This document shows positions 52,291 to 59,896 of a stretch of DNA of 64,000 bases, piece after piece. The stretch covers positions 62,001 through 126,000 of the forward strand of contig CAMWUI010000001.1 of NCBI GenBank assembly GCA_947177395.1, in the 5' to 3' direction. Origin of the DNA: an uncultured Paraprevotella sp. Its GTDB lineage: Bacteria; Bacteroidota; Bacteroidia; Bacteroidales; Bacteroidaceae. The notes beneath the pieces were generated by a model, which saw nothing but the letters and a program-made list of their open reading frames with translations, was not told where the DNA came from and made no database searches. The position numbers and the translations under genes are program-made. Numbering within the stretch: position 1 is the stretch's first letter; the number at the start of each line of letters is the position of its first letter.

Positions 52291-55200
52291 ATGAAAAACA
52301 GATTACTAACAATGGCCGCCTGTGCAATGGTGGCTGCGGTGGGTACTCCGTCTTTTGCCGGCAACTGGGATCGACCCGAGCCGAAAGGAGAAGCACCTGT
52401 CAGCAAGTCGCAGTATTACATGTATAATGTGGCTGCGGGACAATTTTTGGTGAATGGCTCTACATGGAAGACTCGTGCCACTTTGGCGGACAAGGGATTT
52501 CTTGTAGAGTTGACTGACTCTGTACATACGCCTCTTGCGAGTGCCACGTTCAACACAGTGGCTTTACAGGGATGGACCATTCGTGTGAAAGACACATTCA
52601 AGAACTGGGGTGGTAGCAACCTGACTAATACTTATGTATTCGTTGATAATGAGACGCAGGCTTATTGCGACATGGCAAGCCAGGGACATAACTTCTGGAA
52701 ATTCATACCTTGGGGAGAAAACTATCGTATCAAGATTGCAGACGAGGACGATGTTTTCGGCGTAGAAGTGGACGGAGGCAAGTATGCTAACTCCTATTTG
52801 ACCTATATGCCGGACGCTTCGGAAGGTGATGGTAACGGAACATCTGCTCCGTATCTTTATCCGCTTGCTGATATTTCTTCCAACGAAGATCCTGCGACGG
52901 GAGAGTGGAAGTTCGTGTCAGTTGATAACTATACTTATTTCGTTGCAAAGAAAGGTTTGTACAATAAGTTGATTCTGGCAGAACAGGAAGGTGCCGAAAC
53001 AGCAGAAGCCGAGGCTGTATATAGTAAGGAGAATGCTACGACTGAAGAACTGGAGGCTGCTGTAGCGGCTTTGCAGCGTAAGATTTTTGAGGTTTACGGT
53101 GCAGACGCTTCTTTCGATAACCCTGTTGATTTCACGGAACTGGCGCTTAAGACTCCGCAGCCGGGTAACGACGGAACGGCCGGCTGGGTGCAGACGAACA
53201 ACGGCGGTTATGCCAAGTCTGGTAAGCATTCCAACTGGTCCAATCCGGATGACGATATCGAGGTGTTCGGCCCGAACTTCTTGGAATACTGGGTTCTGAG
53301 TAATGCCACTAATTATGCTACATTGACCAACGATACCTTGTATCAGGTTATCGAGAGCCTGCCCTACGGTATGTATCGTCTGACGGCTGACGCCGTTGCC
53401 ATACAGCAGGCAGAAGAAGGTACCGAGGTAACGGGTGTTTCGTTGTTTGCTGACGGCGGTGCTTTGACGAAGAAAGCGCTTTGGTCGGAAAAGAACCACA
53501 CTCCCCACAGATATTCTGTTGACTTTGTCGTTCTGCAGGATTTGACGACTGTCGGTATGATGATCAATAATACGAATGCGAACCATGCCGCTATCACCAA
53601 CTTCAAACTGGAATTCCTGGGTGGCTCTGATAATCCGCTGGTAACTTTGTTGCAGGTGGAAATAGTCAACGCAGAATCTCTGGATCCCGCCGATGCTCCT
53701 TATTCAGTGGCAACGGAAGAAAAGTTGCAGAAGATTGTGGGTGAGGCTAAGGCATTGCTCGAGGGTGAGGCTACGGACGATGAACTGAAGGCTAAGACCG
53801 AAGAATTGTCTGCTATGATTGACGTGGTTAAGAAGGAAATCGAAAAATATGCTTGGGCTGATGCTTATCGTCAGAATGAACTGCAGGAACTTGTTGTTTC
53901 GTATGAAAATGATTTCCCTGAATTGTCTGCTACACTGTCAGATTATGCCAGCCAGCTGGATGACGCTTTGTATGAAAGAACGCTTACTGTAGAAGAAATC
54001 GACGGTATTCTGGCCAAGGTTGATCAAATGATCAAAGATGGTATCAAGGCTGAAATTTCGGTAGGAAAAGAAATCACTGGTCTGTTGGTTAACCCCAATT
54101 TCGATACCAACCGCAACGGTTGGACGCTGAACAGCGGTTCTGTTAAGAACTCCAGCTTCGGCGCTTGTGAGGCTTATGCCGAGAAGTTCGACCTGAGCCA
54201 GACTCTGACTGACATGCCGAACGGCCGTTACAAGGTAACTTGCCAGGCATTCTATCGCCCGAAGACTTCTGCTAACGCTTGGGCTGATTATGTAGACGGC
54301 AATTCTGATGCAGATGTACGTTTGTTCCTCTATGGTAACAGTATCTCCAAGGCTGTTAAGCACGTATTCGACGATCAGCAGGAAAACAAGTTGAACGATG
54401 ATGACGTACAGCCGGCCGGAGAGGATGGTATGTGGTCTCCGAACAGCATCTATGGTATTTCCAAGTATTTTGCTGCCGGTCTCTATGAAAACGAGTTGGA
54501 GTTTGCGGTTGTAGACGGTGTGCTGACTGTCGGTCTGCGCGTGCTGGATCCGATTGTGGATCCCTCTGTAAACTGGAGTGCATTCGATAATTTCCACCTC
54601 TATTATATGGGTGAGGATGCTTCCGATTATATCCCCACTATCGAGGCTTTGATTGAAGAAGCTATGGCATTGGAGAACAGCGGTACGCCGGAAGAAGGCA
54701 CCGTGTTGACTGAAAAGGCTTCCGAAAATATCACAAATGCTATTCTGGTAGGTAACGTGGCAATGAACGGCGGTACGGTTCAGCAGTGCATCGATGCCAT
54801 CAACGCTTTGAATGAGGCTATCGCATACGCTCAGGAATCTCAGAAACTGACTAAGGAATTGTCCTCTTCTTACGAGTCATACTACATCCGTATAGAGCAG
54901 GTTGTGAATGGAAATGACGATAGCTTCCTGGATCTTCTGGATGAAATAGCCGCTGTATTTGAGGACGGCGACGGTGTCTTTGAAAGCAACGAACAGGTAC
55001 AGGCTTATCTGGACGAACTGCCTCTCGGATTTGCGAAGTATGCAATCTCCGGCGGTATTGGTACTGCTACGCCCGAGAAACCGCACGACATTACGGTATT
55101 GGTGGTGAACCCCGAATTTACTTGGGACAATATGGATTCAAGCTACGGCTGGACGGGTAATCCGTCTATTCAGGTCGGTGTTGCCGAGTTCTATAACACA

Positions 55201-55860
55201 CAGAAATTCGAACTCAGCCAGAGCATCGTAGGTCTGATCCCCGGTTTCTATCGTCTTTCTGCAAACGCATTCTACCGTGCAGGTTCTATTGAGAATTCTA
55301 CGAAGTTGTATTACAAGGATCTGTATCCCGAAACAACGACGATTGTGGGTAATGAAGAAGACTTCCCCGTTCTGTTTGCCGGTGAGAGAACCAAGGCTTT
55401 GGTGAACATCGCTGCCTATACGTCAGACTTCCAGATGGAAGAATCCGATGTCAATGTAGGTAAGTGGATGGATCCGAACAATGAAGAAGCTGTCGATGCG
55501 TTTGTTCCTAACATGCGTTCCGGCTGTAACCTCTACTTCGCAGAAGGCGCTTACAAGAACACCCTGAATTTCGAAGTGACGGAAGATATGGATGCCGTTG
55601 CCATCGGTATCAAGAAAGGCAACGTTAAGATCGATACAGAATGGTGTCCGTTCGACAACTTCAAGCTTGAATACATCGGCGCCGAGGCTCCTACGGGCAT
55701 TGAAAATGCAGTGGCTGGCGGTAGCATGGCAGAAGTTGTAGCCCGTAAGTTCTACACGGTAGACGGTATGGAGTTGGCACGTCCGGCCAAGGGCATCAAC
55801 ATCGTGAAGTCTGTTCTGAGCGATGGTACTGTCAAGGTAACCAAAGTACTGGTAAAGTAA
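52291..55860 (+). CDS. Large modular exported protein with a T9SS-like C-terminal tail
   Basis: An 1189-residue secreted protein (signal peptide RLLTMAACAMVAAVGTPSFA). After a unique N-terminal domain (to ~250) there are three related beta-sandwich modules, near residues 270-445, 598-775 and 938-1130. Each starts with an N-P-x-F-like segment (LLVNPNFDTNRNGW; VLVVNPEFTWDN), holds LPxGxYRLTxxAFYR (NGRYKVTCQAFYRP; PGFYRLSANAFYRAG) and ends with W-x-x-F-D-N-F-x-L. Short helical spacers of FIVAR-like type separate them. The last 55 residues (ARKFYTVDGMELARPAKG, VKVTKVLVK) resemble the type IX secretion C-terminal domain. Module type suggests carbohydrate binding. Start ATG at 52291. No catalytic residue seen; function unknown. 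Confidence 0.6.
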   Translation: MKNRLLTMAACAMVAAVGTPSFAGNWDRPEPKGEAPVSKSQYYMYNVAAGQFLVNGSTWKTRATLADKGFLVELTDSVHTPLASATFNTVALQGWTIRVKDTFKNWGGSNLTNTYVFVDNETQAYCDMASQGHNFWKFIPWGENYRIKIADEDDVFGVEVDGGKYANSYLTYMPDASEGDGNGTSAPYLYPLADISSNEDPATGEWKFVSVDNYTYFVAKKGLYNKLILAEQEGAETAEAEAVYSKENATTEELEAAVAALQRKIFEVYGADASFDNPVDFTELALKTPQPGNDGTAGWVQTNNGGYAKSGKHSNWSNPDDDIEVFGPNFLEYWVLSNATNYATLTNDTLYQVIESLPYGMYRLTADAVAIQQAEEGTEVTGVSLFADGGALTKKALWSEKNHTPHRYSVDFVVLQDLTTVGMMINNTNANHAAITNFKLEFLGGSDNPLVTLLQVEIVNAESLDPADAPYSVATEEKLQKIVGEAKALLEGEATDDELKAKTEELSAMIDVVKKEIEKYAWADAYRQNELQELVVSYENDFPELSATLSDYASQLDDALYERTLTVEEIDGILAKVDQMIKDGIKAEISVGKEITGLLVNPNFDTNRNGWTLNSGSVKNSSFGACEAYAEKFDLSQTLTDMPNGRYKVTCQAFYRPKTSANAWADYVDGNSDADVRLFLYGNSISKAVKHVFDDQQENKLNDDDVQPAGEDGMWSPNSIYGISKYFAAGLYENELEFAVVDGVLTVGLRVLDPIVDPSVNWSAFDNFHLYYMGEDASDYIPTIEALIEEAMALENSGTPEEGTVLTEKASENITNAILVGNVAMNGGTVQQCIDAINALNEAIAYAQESQKLTKELSSSYESYYIRIEQVVNGNDDSFLDLLDEIAAVFEDGDGVFESNEQVQAYLDELPLGFAKYAISGGIGTATPEKPHDITVLVVNPEFTWDNMDSSYGWTGNPSIQVGVAEFYNTQKFELSQSIVGLIPGFYRLSANAFYRAGSIENSTKLYYKDLYPETTTIVGNEEDFPVLFAGERTKALVNIAAYTSDFQMEESDVNVGKWMDPNNEEAVDAFVPNMRSGCNLYFAEGAYKNTLNFEVTEDMDAVAIGIKKGNVKIDTEWCPFDNFKLEYIGAEAPTGIENAVAGGSMAEVVARKFYTVDGMELARPAKGINIVKSVLSDGTVKVTKVLVK

Positions 55861-55890
55861 TCAGGTCTGTATAGACTGAACTATAAAAAA

Positions 55891-55920
55891 GAGAGGCAAC
55901 GTCATGCGGCGTTGCCTCTC
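55891..55920 (+). terminator. Terminator after the large exported protein gene
   Basis: Perfect 11-base stem GAGAGGCAACG / CGTTGCCTCTC with an 8-base loop, preceded by six A and followed by six T. It would work on either strand, but only the plus-strand gene ends here. Confidence 0.9.
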
Positions 55921-55948
55921 TTTTTTGCAGAAAAGCGAATGATTCTTC

Positions 55949-55977
55949 TTTGCGATACGATTTATTTATTACTTTTG
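55949..55977 (+). promoter_or_regulatory. Promoter of manA
   Basis: TTTG (55949-55952), 17 bases, TACTTTTG (55970-55977). The spacing is short by two. A start near 55984 leaves only some 13 bases before the GTG at 55997, supporting that start. Confidence 0.55.
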
Positions 55978-55996
55978 TATTTAAATATGTAATGAC

Positions 55997-56968
55997 GTGG
56001 ATAAACGGAACCTGTTTACATTTACGCCGGTGTTGAAAGAGACCTTGTGGGGAGGCACGCAGTTGCTTGCTTACAAGGGCATGGATGCTACTCTGGAGCG
56101 TGTAGGCGAGAGTTGGGAACTTTCGTCGGTGGACGGAAGTGAGACCGTTGTCGCGGACGGAGAATATGCCGGCTATACGTTGAGCGGACTGACGGCCGCT
56201 TTGCGGGAAGAACTGGTCGGGACGGACAATTACCGTCGTTACGGGCAGCGGTTCCCATTGCTGATAAAGTTTATCGATGCATGCCAGGATCTTTCCGTGC
56301 AGGTGCATCCGGATGATGAATTGGCACAGCAACGTCATCATTGCCCTGGTAAGAATGAAATGTGGTATATGGTAAATGCGGCTCCCGGAGCGCGTCTGTA
56401 TAGCGGTTTCGACCGAAAGGTTACGCCGGAGGAATATGAGGCGCGGGTGGCGGATGCCACCTTGCCCGAAGTGCTCAGGTCTTACGAGGTGCACCCCGGC
56501 GATGTATTCTACTTGCCGGCCGGTTGTGTCCATAGTCTGGGACGTGGATGTTTCGTTTGTGAGATACAGCAAAGTTGTGATATCACTTACCGGATTTATG
56601 ATTACGGCCGCAAAGATGCTTCGGGCAAACCGCGGACATTGCATACGGCAGAAGCGCGGGATGCCATCCGTTTTGATGAAATGCAGACGGACATGACATG
56701 TCCGGTGGAAGAAAACCTTCCGGTGGAACTGGTGCGTACCCCGTTTTTCACAACATCGGTTTATAGGCTGACGGAGCCGATGGAATGCGATTACAGCGGA
56801 CTGGATTCTTTTGTCGCGTTGATTTGTACGGATGGAATCTGCCGGGTGCAGTCCGGTGATGAGGAGGTCTGTTTGCGGGAAGGGACCACCCTGCTGGTGG
56901 CGGCCCGTTGCCCCGGAGTGAAATTATTGCCCGAAGGAAGGGCCTGTGTGTTGGAAACCTTTGTATAA
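55997..56968 (+). CDS. manA: Mannose-6-phosphate isomerase, class I (short form)
   Basis: A 323-residue zinc cupin enzyme that interconverts mannose-6-phosphate and fructose-6-phosphate, feeding GDP-mannose for polysaccharides. FTFTPVLKETLWGGTQLLAYKG opens it; the metal site is in SVQVHPDDELAQQRH near residue 95 and KNEMWYMV near 118. YEVHPGDVFYLPAGCVHSLG near 165 carries the active-site loop. The short form lacks the extra helical domain of E. coli ManA. I chose the GTG at 55997; an ATG at 55992 is out of frame. Not next to wza by function but likely co-expressed. Confidence 0.9.
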   Translation: MDKRNLFTFTPVLKETLWGGTQLLAYKGMDATLERVGESWELSSVDGSETVVADGEYAGYTLSGLTAALREELVGTDNYRRYGQRFPLLIKFIDACQDLSVQVHPDDELAQQRHHCPGKNEMWYMVNAAPGARLYSGFDRKVTPEEYEARVADATLPEVLRSYEVHPGDVFYLPAGCVHSLGRGCFVCEIQQSCDITYRIYDYGRKDASGKPRTLHTAEARDAIRFDEMQTDMTCPVEENLPVELVRTPFFTTSVYRLTEPMECDYSGLDSFVALICTDGICRVQSGDEEVCLREGTTLLVAARCPGVKLLPEGRACVLETFV

Positions 56969-57005
56969 TGCCGGTATTACAGACCGGATAAATGTTATAT
57001 CTATC

Positions 57006-57818
57006 ATGAAAAGAAAATTAACTTATTGTATTTTGTTCTCCTTTCTGTTGATGACAGGTATCACTTCCTGTGTCTCTCCGAAGAAAATCATTTATTTCCA
57101 GGGTGCGGAGGAAGTTTATAAAGAAGCGCAGGACATAGCTCAGCACTACCAGATGAAACTGAAGCCTGCGGATAATATCATAGTGAAGATAAGCAGCGAC
57201 GATCCGGCCTTGTTGAAACCTTTCACCCGCGATGTGACGGTGGGATCCGAAAACCAGACGGGTAATTTGTCAGCCGGGGGAGGAATCAGTAATGCATACG
57301 GCTATACGGTAAACAACGACGGATTTGTAATCCTGCCTGCTGTCGGTGCCGTGCAGGTGGCGGATTTGACTACGGAAGAGGCGGCCAAGGCAATAGAACA
57401 GGCCGTTATCAAGGCGGATTTGATGTATAATCCCGAGGTGACAGTACGTCTGCTCAATGCACGTGTCTCTGTCGTGGGTGCTGTGAACCGTCCCGGAGTT
57501 GTGGAGTTGAGTTCGGAGCGTAATTCCATCATAGATGTACTGGCCAAGGCCGGTGACGTGGAAGATGCCGGTTTGAAACAAAACATTCGTCTGTTCCGTG
57601 AGACGAACGGGCAGCGCCAGATGTATACGCTCGACCTGACCAAGGTGTCGGTGTTCGAAAGCCCCGCTTTCTATGTGCAGCAGAACGATATGATATATGT
57701 ACAGCCCAACCGGAGCAAGAGCATCAAGAGCAGTGCATTCTATACCTACCTGACAGCCGGAGGTTCTATCTTGGGTGTTGTGTCTTCCTTGATAGCTATT
57801 ATTGCGTTGGTTAAATGA
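57006..57818 (+). CDS. Polysaccharide export outer membrane lipoprotein (Wza/BexD family)
   Basis: A 270-residue lipoprotein (LLMTGITSCVS). The Poly_export domain (residues ~45-140) contains HYQMKLKPADNIIVKISSDD and VILPAVGAVQVADLTTEEA. One SLBB domain follows (ARVSVVGAVNRPGVVEL) and a C-terminal hydrophobic helix (AFYTYLTAGGSILGVVSSLIAIIALV) forms the outer membrane ring. It is shorter than E. coli Wza, as is usual in Bacteroidetes. Partner of the Wzc-like kinase at 49040. It starts 37 bases after manA; the ATG at 57006 gives the lipobox. Confidence 0.88.
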   Translation: MKRKLTYCILFSFLLMTGITSCVSPKKIIYFQGAEEVYKEAQDIAQHYQMKLKPADNIIVKISSDDPALLKPFTRDVTVGSENQTGNLSAGGGISNAYGYTVNNDGFVILPAVGAVQVADLTTEEAAKAIEQAVIKADLMYNPEVTVRLLNARVSVVGAVNRPGVVELSSERNSIIDVLAKAGDVEDAGLKQNIRLFRETNGQRQMYTLDLTKVSVFESPAFYVQQNDMIYVQPNRSKSIKSSAFYTYLTAGGSILGVVSSLIAIIALVK

Positions 57819-57825
57819 CGACGGT

Positions 57826-57960
57826 ATGTGTAAGGTGTTATTGGCTTGGTTGCTGTTGGATGTTCTCGTTTATCTCTATTTGATATTCGACGAATTGTAT
57901 TTTTCCCGCGAGGTGAGGAATAAATGCAAGCGCATCAAGAAGACATTTACGGAAGAGTGA
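57826..57960 (+). CDS. 44-residue membrane peptide
   Basis: ATG at 57826, seven bases after the wza-like stop, opens a 45-codon frame ending TGA at 57958-57960. The peptide has one hydrophobic helix (VLLAWLLLDVLVYLYLIF) followed by an acidic then a strongly basic tail (KCKRIKKTFTEE). Its stop overlaps the ATG of the next gene (TGATG), a typical translational coupling. I recognise no family. Tight spacing and a clean single-helix layout support real coding; it may be a small regulator or partner of the export apparatus. Confidence 0.55.
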   Translation: MCKVLLAWLLLDVLVYLYLIFDELYFSREVRNKCKRIKKTFTEE

Positions 57961-58646
57961 TGGTGCGCCGGTGCTGCTGCCATAAGAAGGAAATATATGC
58001 TTGTAGACGACGGGCTCGGCTCGTCGTCTATTGTTTTTATATCCAATTTCTTGCGCTGGCGGGAGGATGTGATAAGGTGGAGATACCGCAGCCGGACGGA
58101 GTTTCCTCCGGTGGAGAGGCCGGGACAGTATGGAAACCTCTTGACGGAACAGGCGAAGGGACGGATACTTGTCCTTGGTCTGTTGCGGATGTGCTGCAGA
58201 ATGAGTTCTTACCCGACGTACCGGTGTGGGCGGCCGGTTATGTGGTCGGTTATGTAATCGGTAACTCCGTCAAAGGTTCCGTCTTCGGAGCAGAAGAGGC
58301 CGTGCAGAGCAATGTGCTGATAGCTGACAACCCCGAGGAAAAGAACGTGGATGCTTGTCTGCCGGTGGAACTTAAGACAGAAAAACTGCACTACGGAGTC
58401 AGTCTTCGCTGCAATCCGGACAGTCTCGGGCACTATGTCTTGTTTCAGGCCTTCGTGAAGACCTATTTCCGGGCGAAGGGGCTGAGAGAGGTGAAACAGT
58501 ACCGATGGTATGGGAGTAGACCCTACGTTCCCTCTCCGGGACAAGGCGACAGGCCGGGCGATGATGAACCGCAGGATGAGACGCTCCGAGTGGAGCATGC
58601 AGAAGAAATACTCCACGATGGGCGGGCCATTCGGAAGATACTTTAA
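57960..58646 (+). CDS. DUF6359 lipoprotein
   Basis: About 228 residues. After an unusually long basic N-region, a hydrophobic stretch leads to the lipobox LALAGGCDK. The domain (residues ~85-190) has the DUF6359 pattern: CPWSVADVLQNEFLPDVPVWAAGYVVGYVIGNSVKGSVFGAEEA, then SNVLIADNPEE. The tail is charged. Domain function unknown; it is found in exported Bacteroidetes proteins, sometimes with endonuclease-like or adhesive neighbours. It overlaps the preceding small peptide by one base and the convergent gene after it by four. Confidence 0.6.
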   Translation: MVRRCCCHKKEIYACRRRARLVVYCFYIQFLALAGGCDKVEIPQPDGVSSGGEAGTVWKPLDGTGEGTDTCPWSVADVLQNEFLPDVPVWAAGYVVGYVIGNSVKGSVFGAEEAVQSNVLIADNPEEKNVDACLPVELKTEKLHYGVSLRCNPDSLGHYVLFQAFVKTYFRAKGLREVKQYRWYGSRPYVPSPGQGDRPGDDEPQDETLRVEHAEEILHDGRAIRKIL

Positions 58647-58978
58647 AACAGAGAAGGATAGTCCGGTTCCGGCGGGTGGACCGTTTTTTCTTCCGGTTCG
58701 GAAAACGGTGCGAAGCATAAATCCAGTTGCAGGGCCGCATCCGCTTTCAAGGCGTAAAAGCCACGCCCTTGGCCGGTGGTGAAAGGAGACGACGGGCGTC
58801 GGGACTGTGCCCACAGATAAAAGCGCAAAGCGCTGTACACATCCTCAAACCTCAGGCCATCGGCAAAAAGGCCGGCATGGCGGTTGTACACCAGCCGTGT
58901 GAGAATGCGCACCGGCAGTCCCTTGCGTCCTTCCGGCAGTAAGATTTCCACCAGGTCCCTATGATATTCGTTCTTCAC
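58643..58978 (-). CDS. Conserved small protein of unknown function, possibly leaderless
   Basis: A 111-residue protein with no signal peptide or membrane helix. VEILLPEGRKGLPVRILTRLVYNRHAGLF and FEDVYSALRFYLWAQSRR look like an alpha/beta fold with a helix-turn-helix-like part, but I recognise no family. No in-frame ATG lies near the start; the only candidate is GTG at 58978. A promoter -7 box (58983-58990) predicts transcription from about base 58976, so the message may begin on the start codon itself. Convergent with the DUF6359 gene, overlapping four bases. Confidence 0.5.
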   Translation of the reverse strand: MKNEYHRDLVEILLPEGRKGLPVRILTRLVYNRHAGLFADGLRFEDVYSALRFYLWAQSRRPSSPFTTGQGRGFYALKADAALQLDLCFAPFSEPEEKTVHPPEPDYPSLF

Positions 58979-58982
58979 GCTG

Positions 58983-59014
58983 CAAATGTACGGAAATACG
59001 CTAAGAATGCCAAT
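58983..59014 (-). promoter_or_regulatory. Promoter directly on the start codon of the 111-residue gene
   Basis: Minus strand ATTG (59011-59014), 20 bases, TACATTTG (58983-58990). The same ATTG-N20 pair is seen before the phe leader. Confidence 0.5.
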
Positions 59015-59106
59015 TAAGCATACTGAAAAGTGCGCTCATGCCGGTCGACATAACCGTTAATATATGTTTTTTGTACGTCAAAGAACACAAGAAAGCTTTT
59101 TCCGGC

Positions 59107-59137
59107 TTTCTTCCCTATGATTTTTTTTGTAAGTTTG
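59107..59137 (+). promoter_or_regulatory. Promoter of the BACON-like lipoprotein gene
   Basis: TTTC (59107-59110, one mismatch), 19 bases, TAAGTTTG (59130-59137). Transcription from about 59144, with the ATG at 59164. Confidence 0.65.
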
Positions 59138-59163
59138 TCGATAATAACAATTTCTGTAGATTT

Positions 59164-59838
59164 ATGAAAAAGTGCTTACTGTATCCGTTGTTTGTGGCGG
59201 GCATCTGTTGCGCGGCCTGTGAGCCGGCTGAGAATACATATCATCATACATCCGTCTATTATCCGGTGACCGGCTATTCCATACTCTATGCCGACCAGAC
59301 CCGGGATTCCCTGTCTTTGGTTTCTTTCGATTCCTATACCATTACGGTCCACGGCGATTGGATACAGGCGAAAGAGTCCGACCTTTCTTTCCAAGTGCCT
59401 TCCGGCTCCTACGTAGAGGGAAGCATATATTTTGATTTCCTTCCCAACACTACGGGCGAACCCCGTGAGTGTCATGTGGTACTTTCCGCCTACGGGAACG
59501 ATTTTCCCGTTTACTACCGTCAGATGCCTTATCTGAACATCAGCCGGCCGGCTATGAATCAGGACGGGGCATACCGGCGCGAGGTCAAGTACGATGCGCT
59601 GAAAGATAGCTTGATTTTCAGACCCTATGGAGACTGGACGCTTGCTTTTGACGGCGAGAAACCCGAGTGGATAGACTGGCAGGAAGGAGCCGTGACAAGC
59701 GGAGAAGCCGGTCTGCATAAAGTAGTGTACACGTTGAAAAAGAATGAGACGCTGGATTCCCGTGAAGTCAAACTTACGCTCACGAGCAACGGAGTGAAGT
59801 CCGGCGTCACCGTAGTTCAGCAGAACCAGAAGGATTGA
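59164..59838 (+). CDS. BACON-like lipoprotein
   Basis: A 224-residue lipoprotein (VAGICCAACEP lipobox). Two beta-sandwich units are visible: one near residues 55-130 (FDSYTITVHGDWIQAKESD) and one near 150-222 (EWIDWQEGAVTSGEAGLHKVVYTLKKNETLDSREVKLTLTSNG), the latter with BACON-type features. These modules bind glycans or serve as spacers in surface glycan-use systems. It lies 58 bases before a GH51 gene and may act with it. Assignment at domain level only. Confidence 0.55.
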   Translation: MKKCLLYPLFVAGICCAACEPAENTYHHTSVYYPVTGYSILYADQTRDSLSLVSFDSYTITVHGDWIQAKESDLSFQVPSGSYVEGSIYFDFLPNTTGEPRECHVVLSAYGNDFPVYYRQMPYLNISRPAMNQDGAYRREVKYDALKDSLIFRPYGDWTLAFDGEKPEWIDWQEGAVTSGEAGLHKVVYTLKKNETLDSREVKLTLTSNGVKSGVTVVQQNQKD

Positions 59839-59896
59839 GCCGGGGCGGAAGTTCCGCGTATTTTTATTGAAACACGACATTTGTTACAGACGTATC

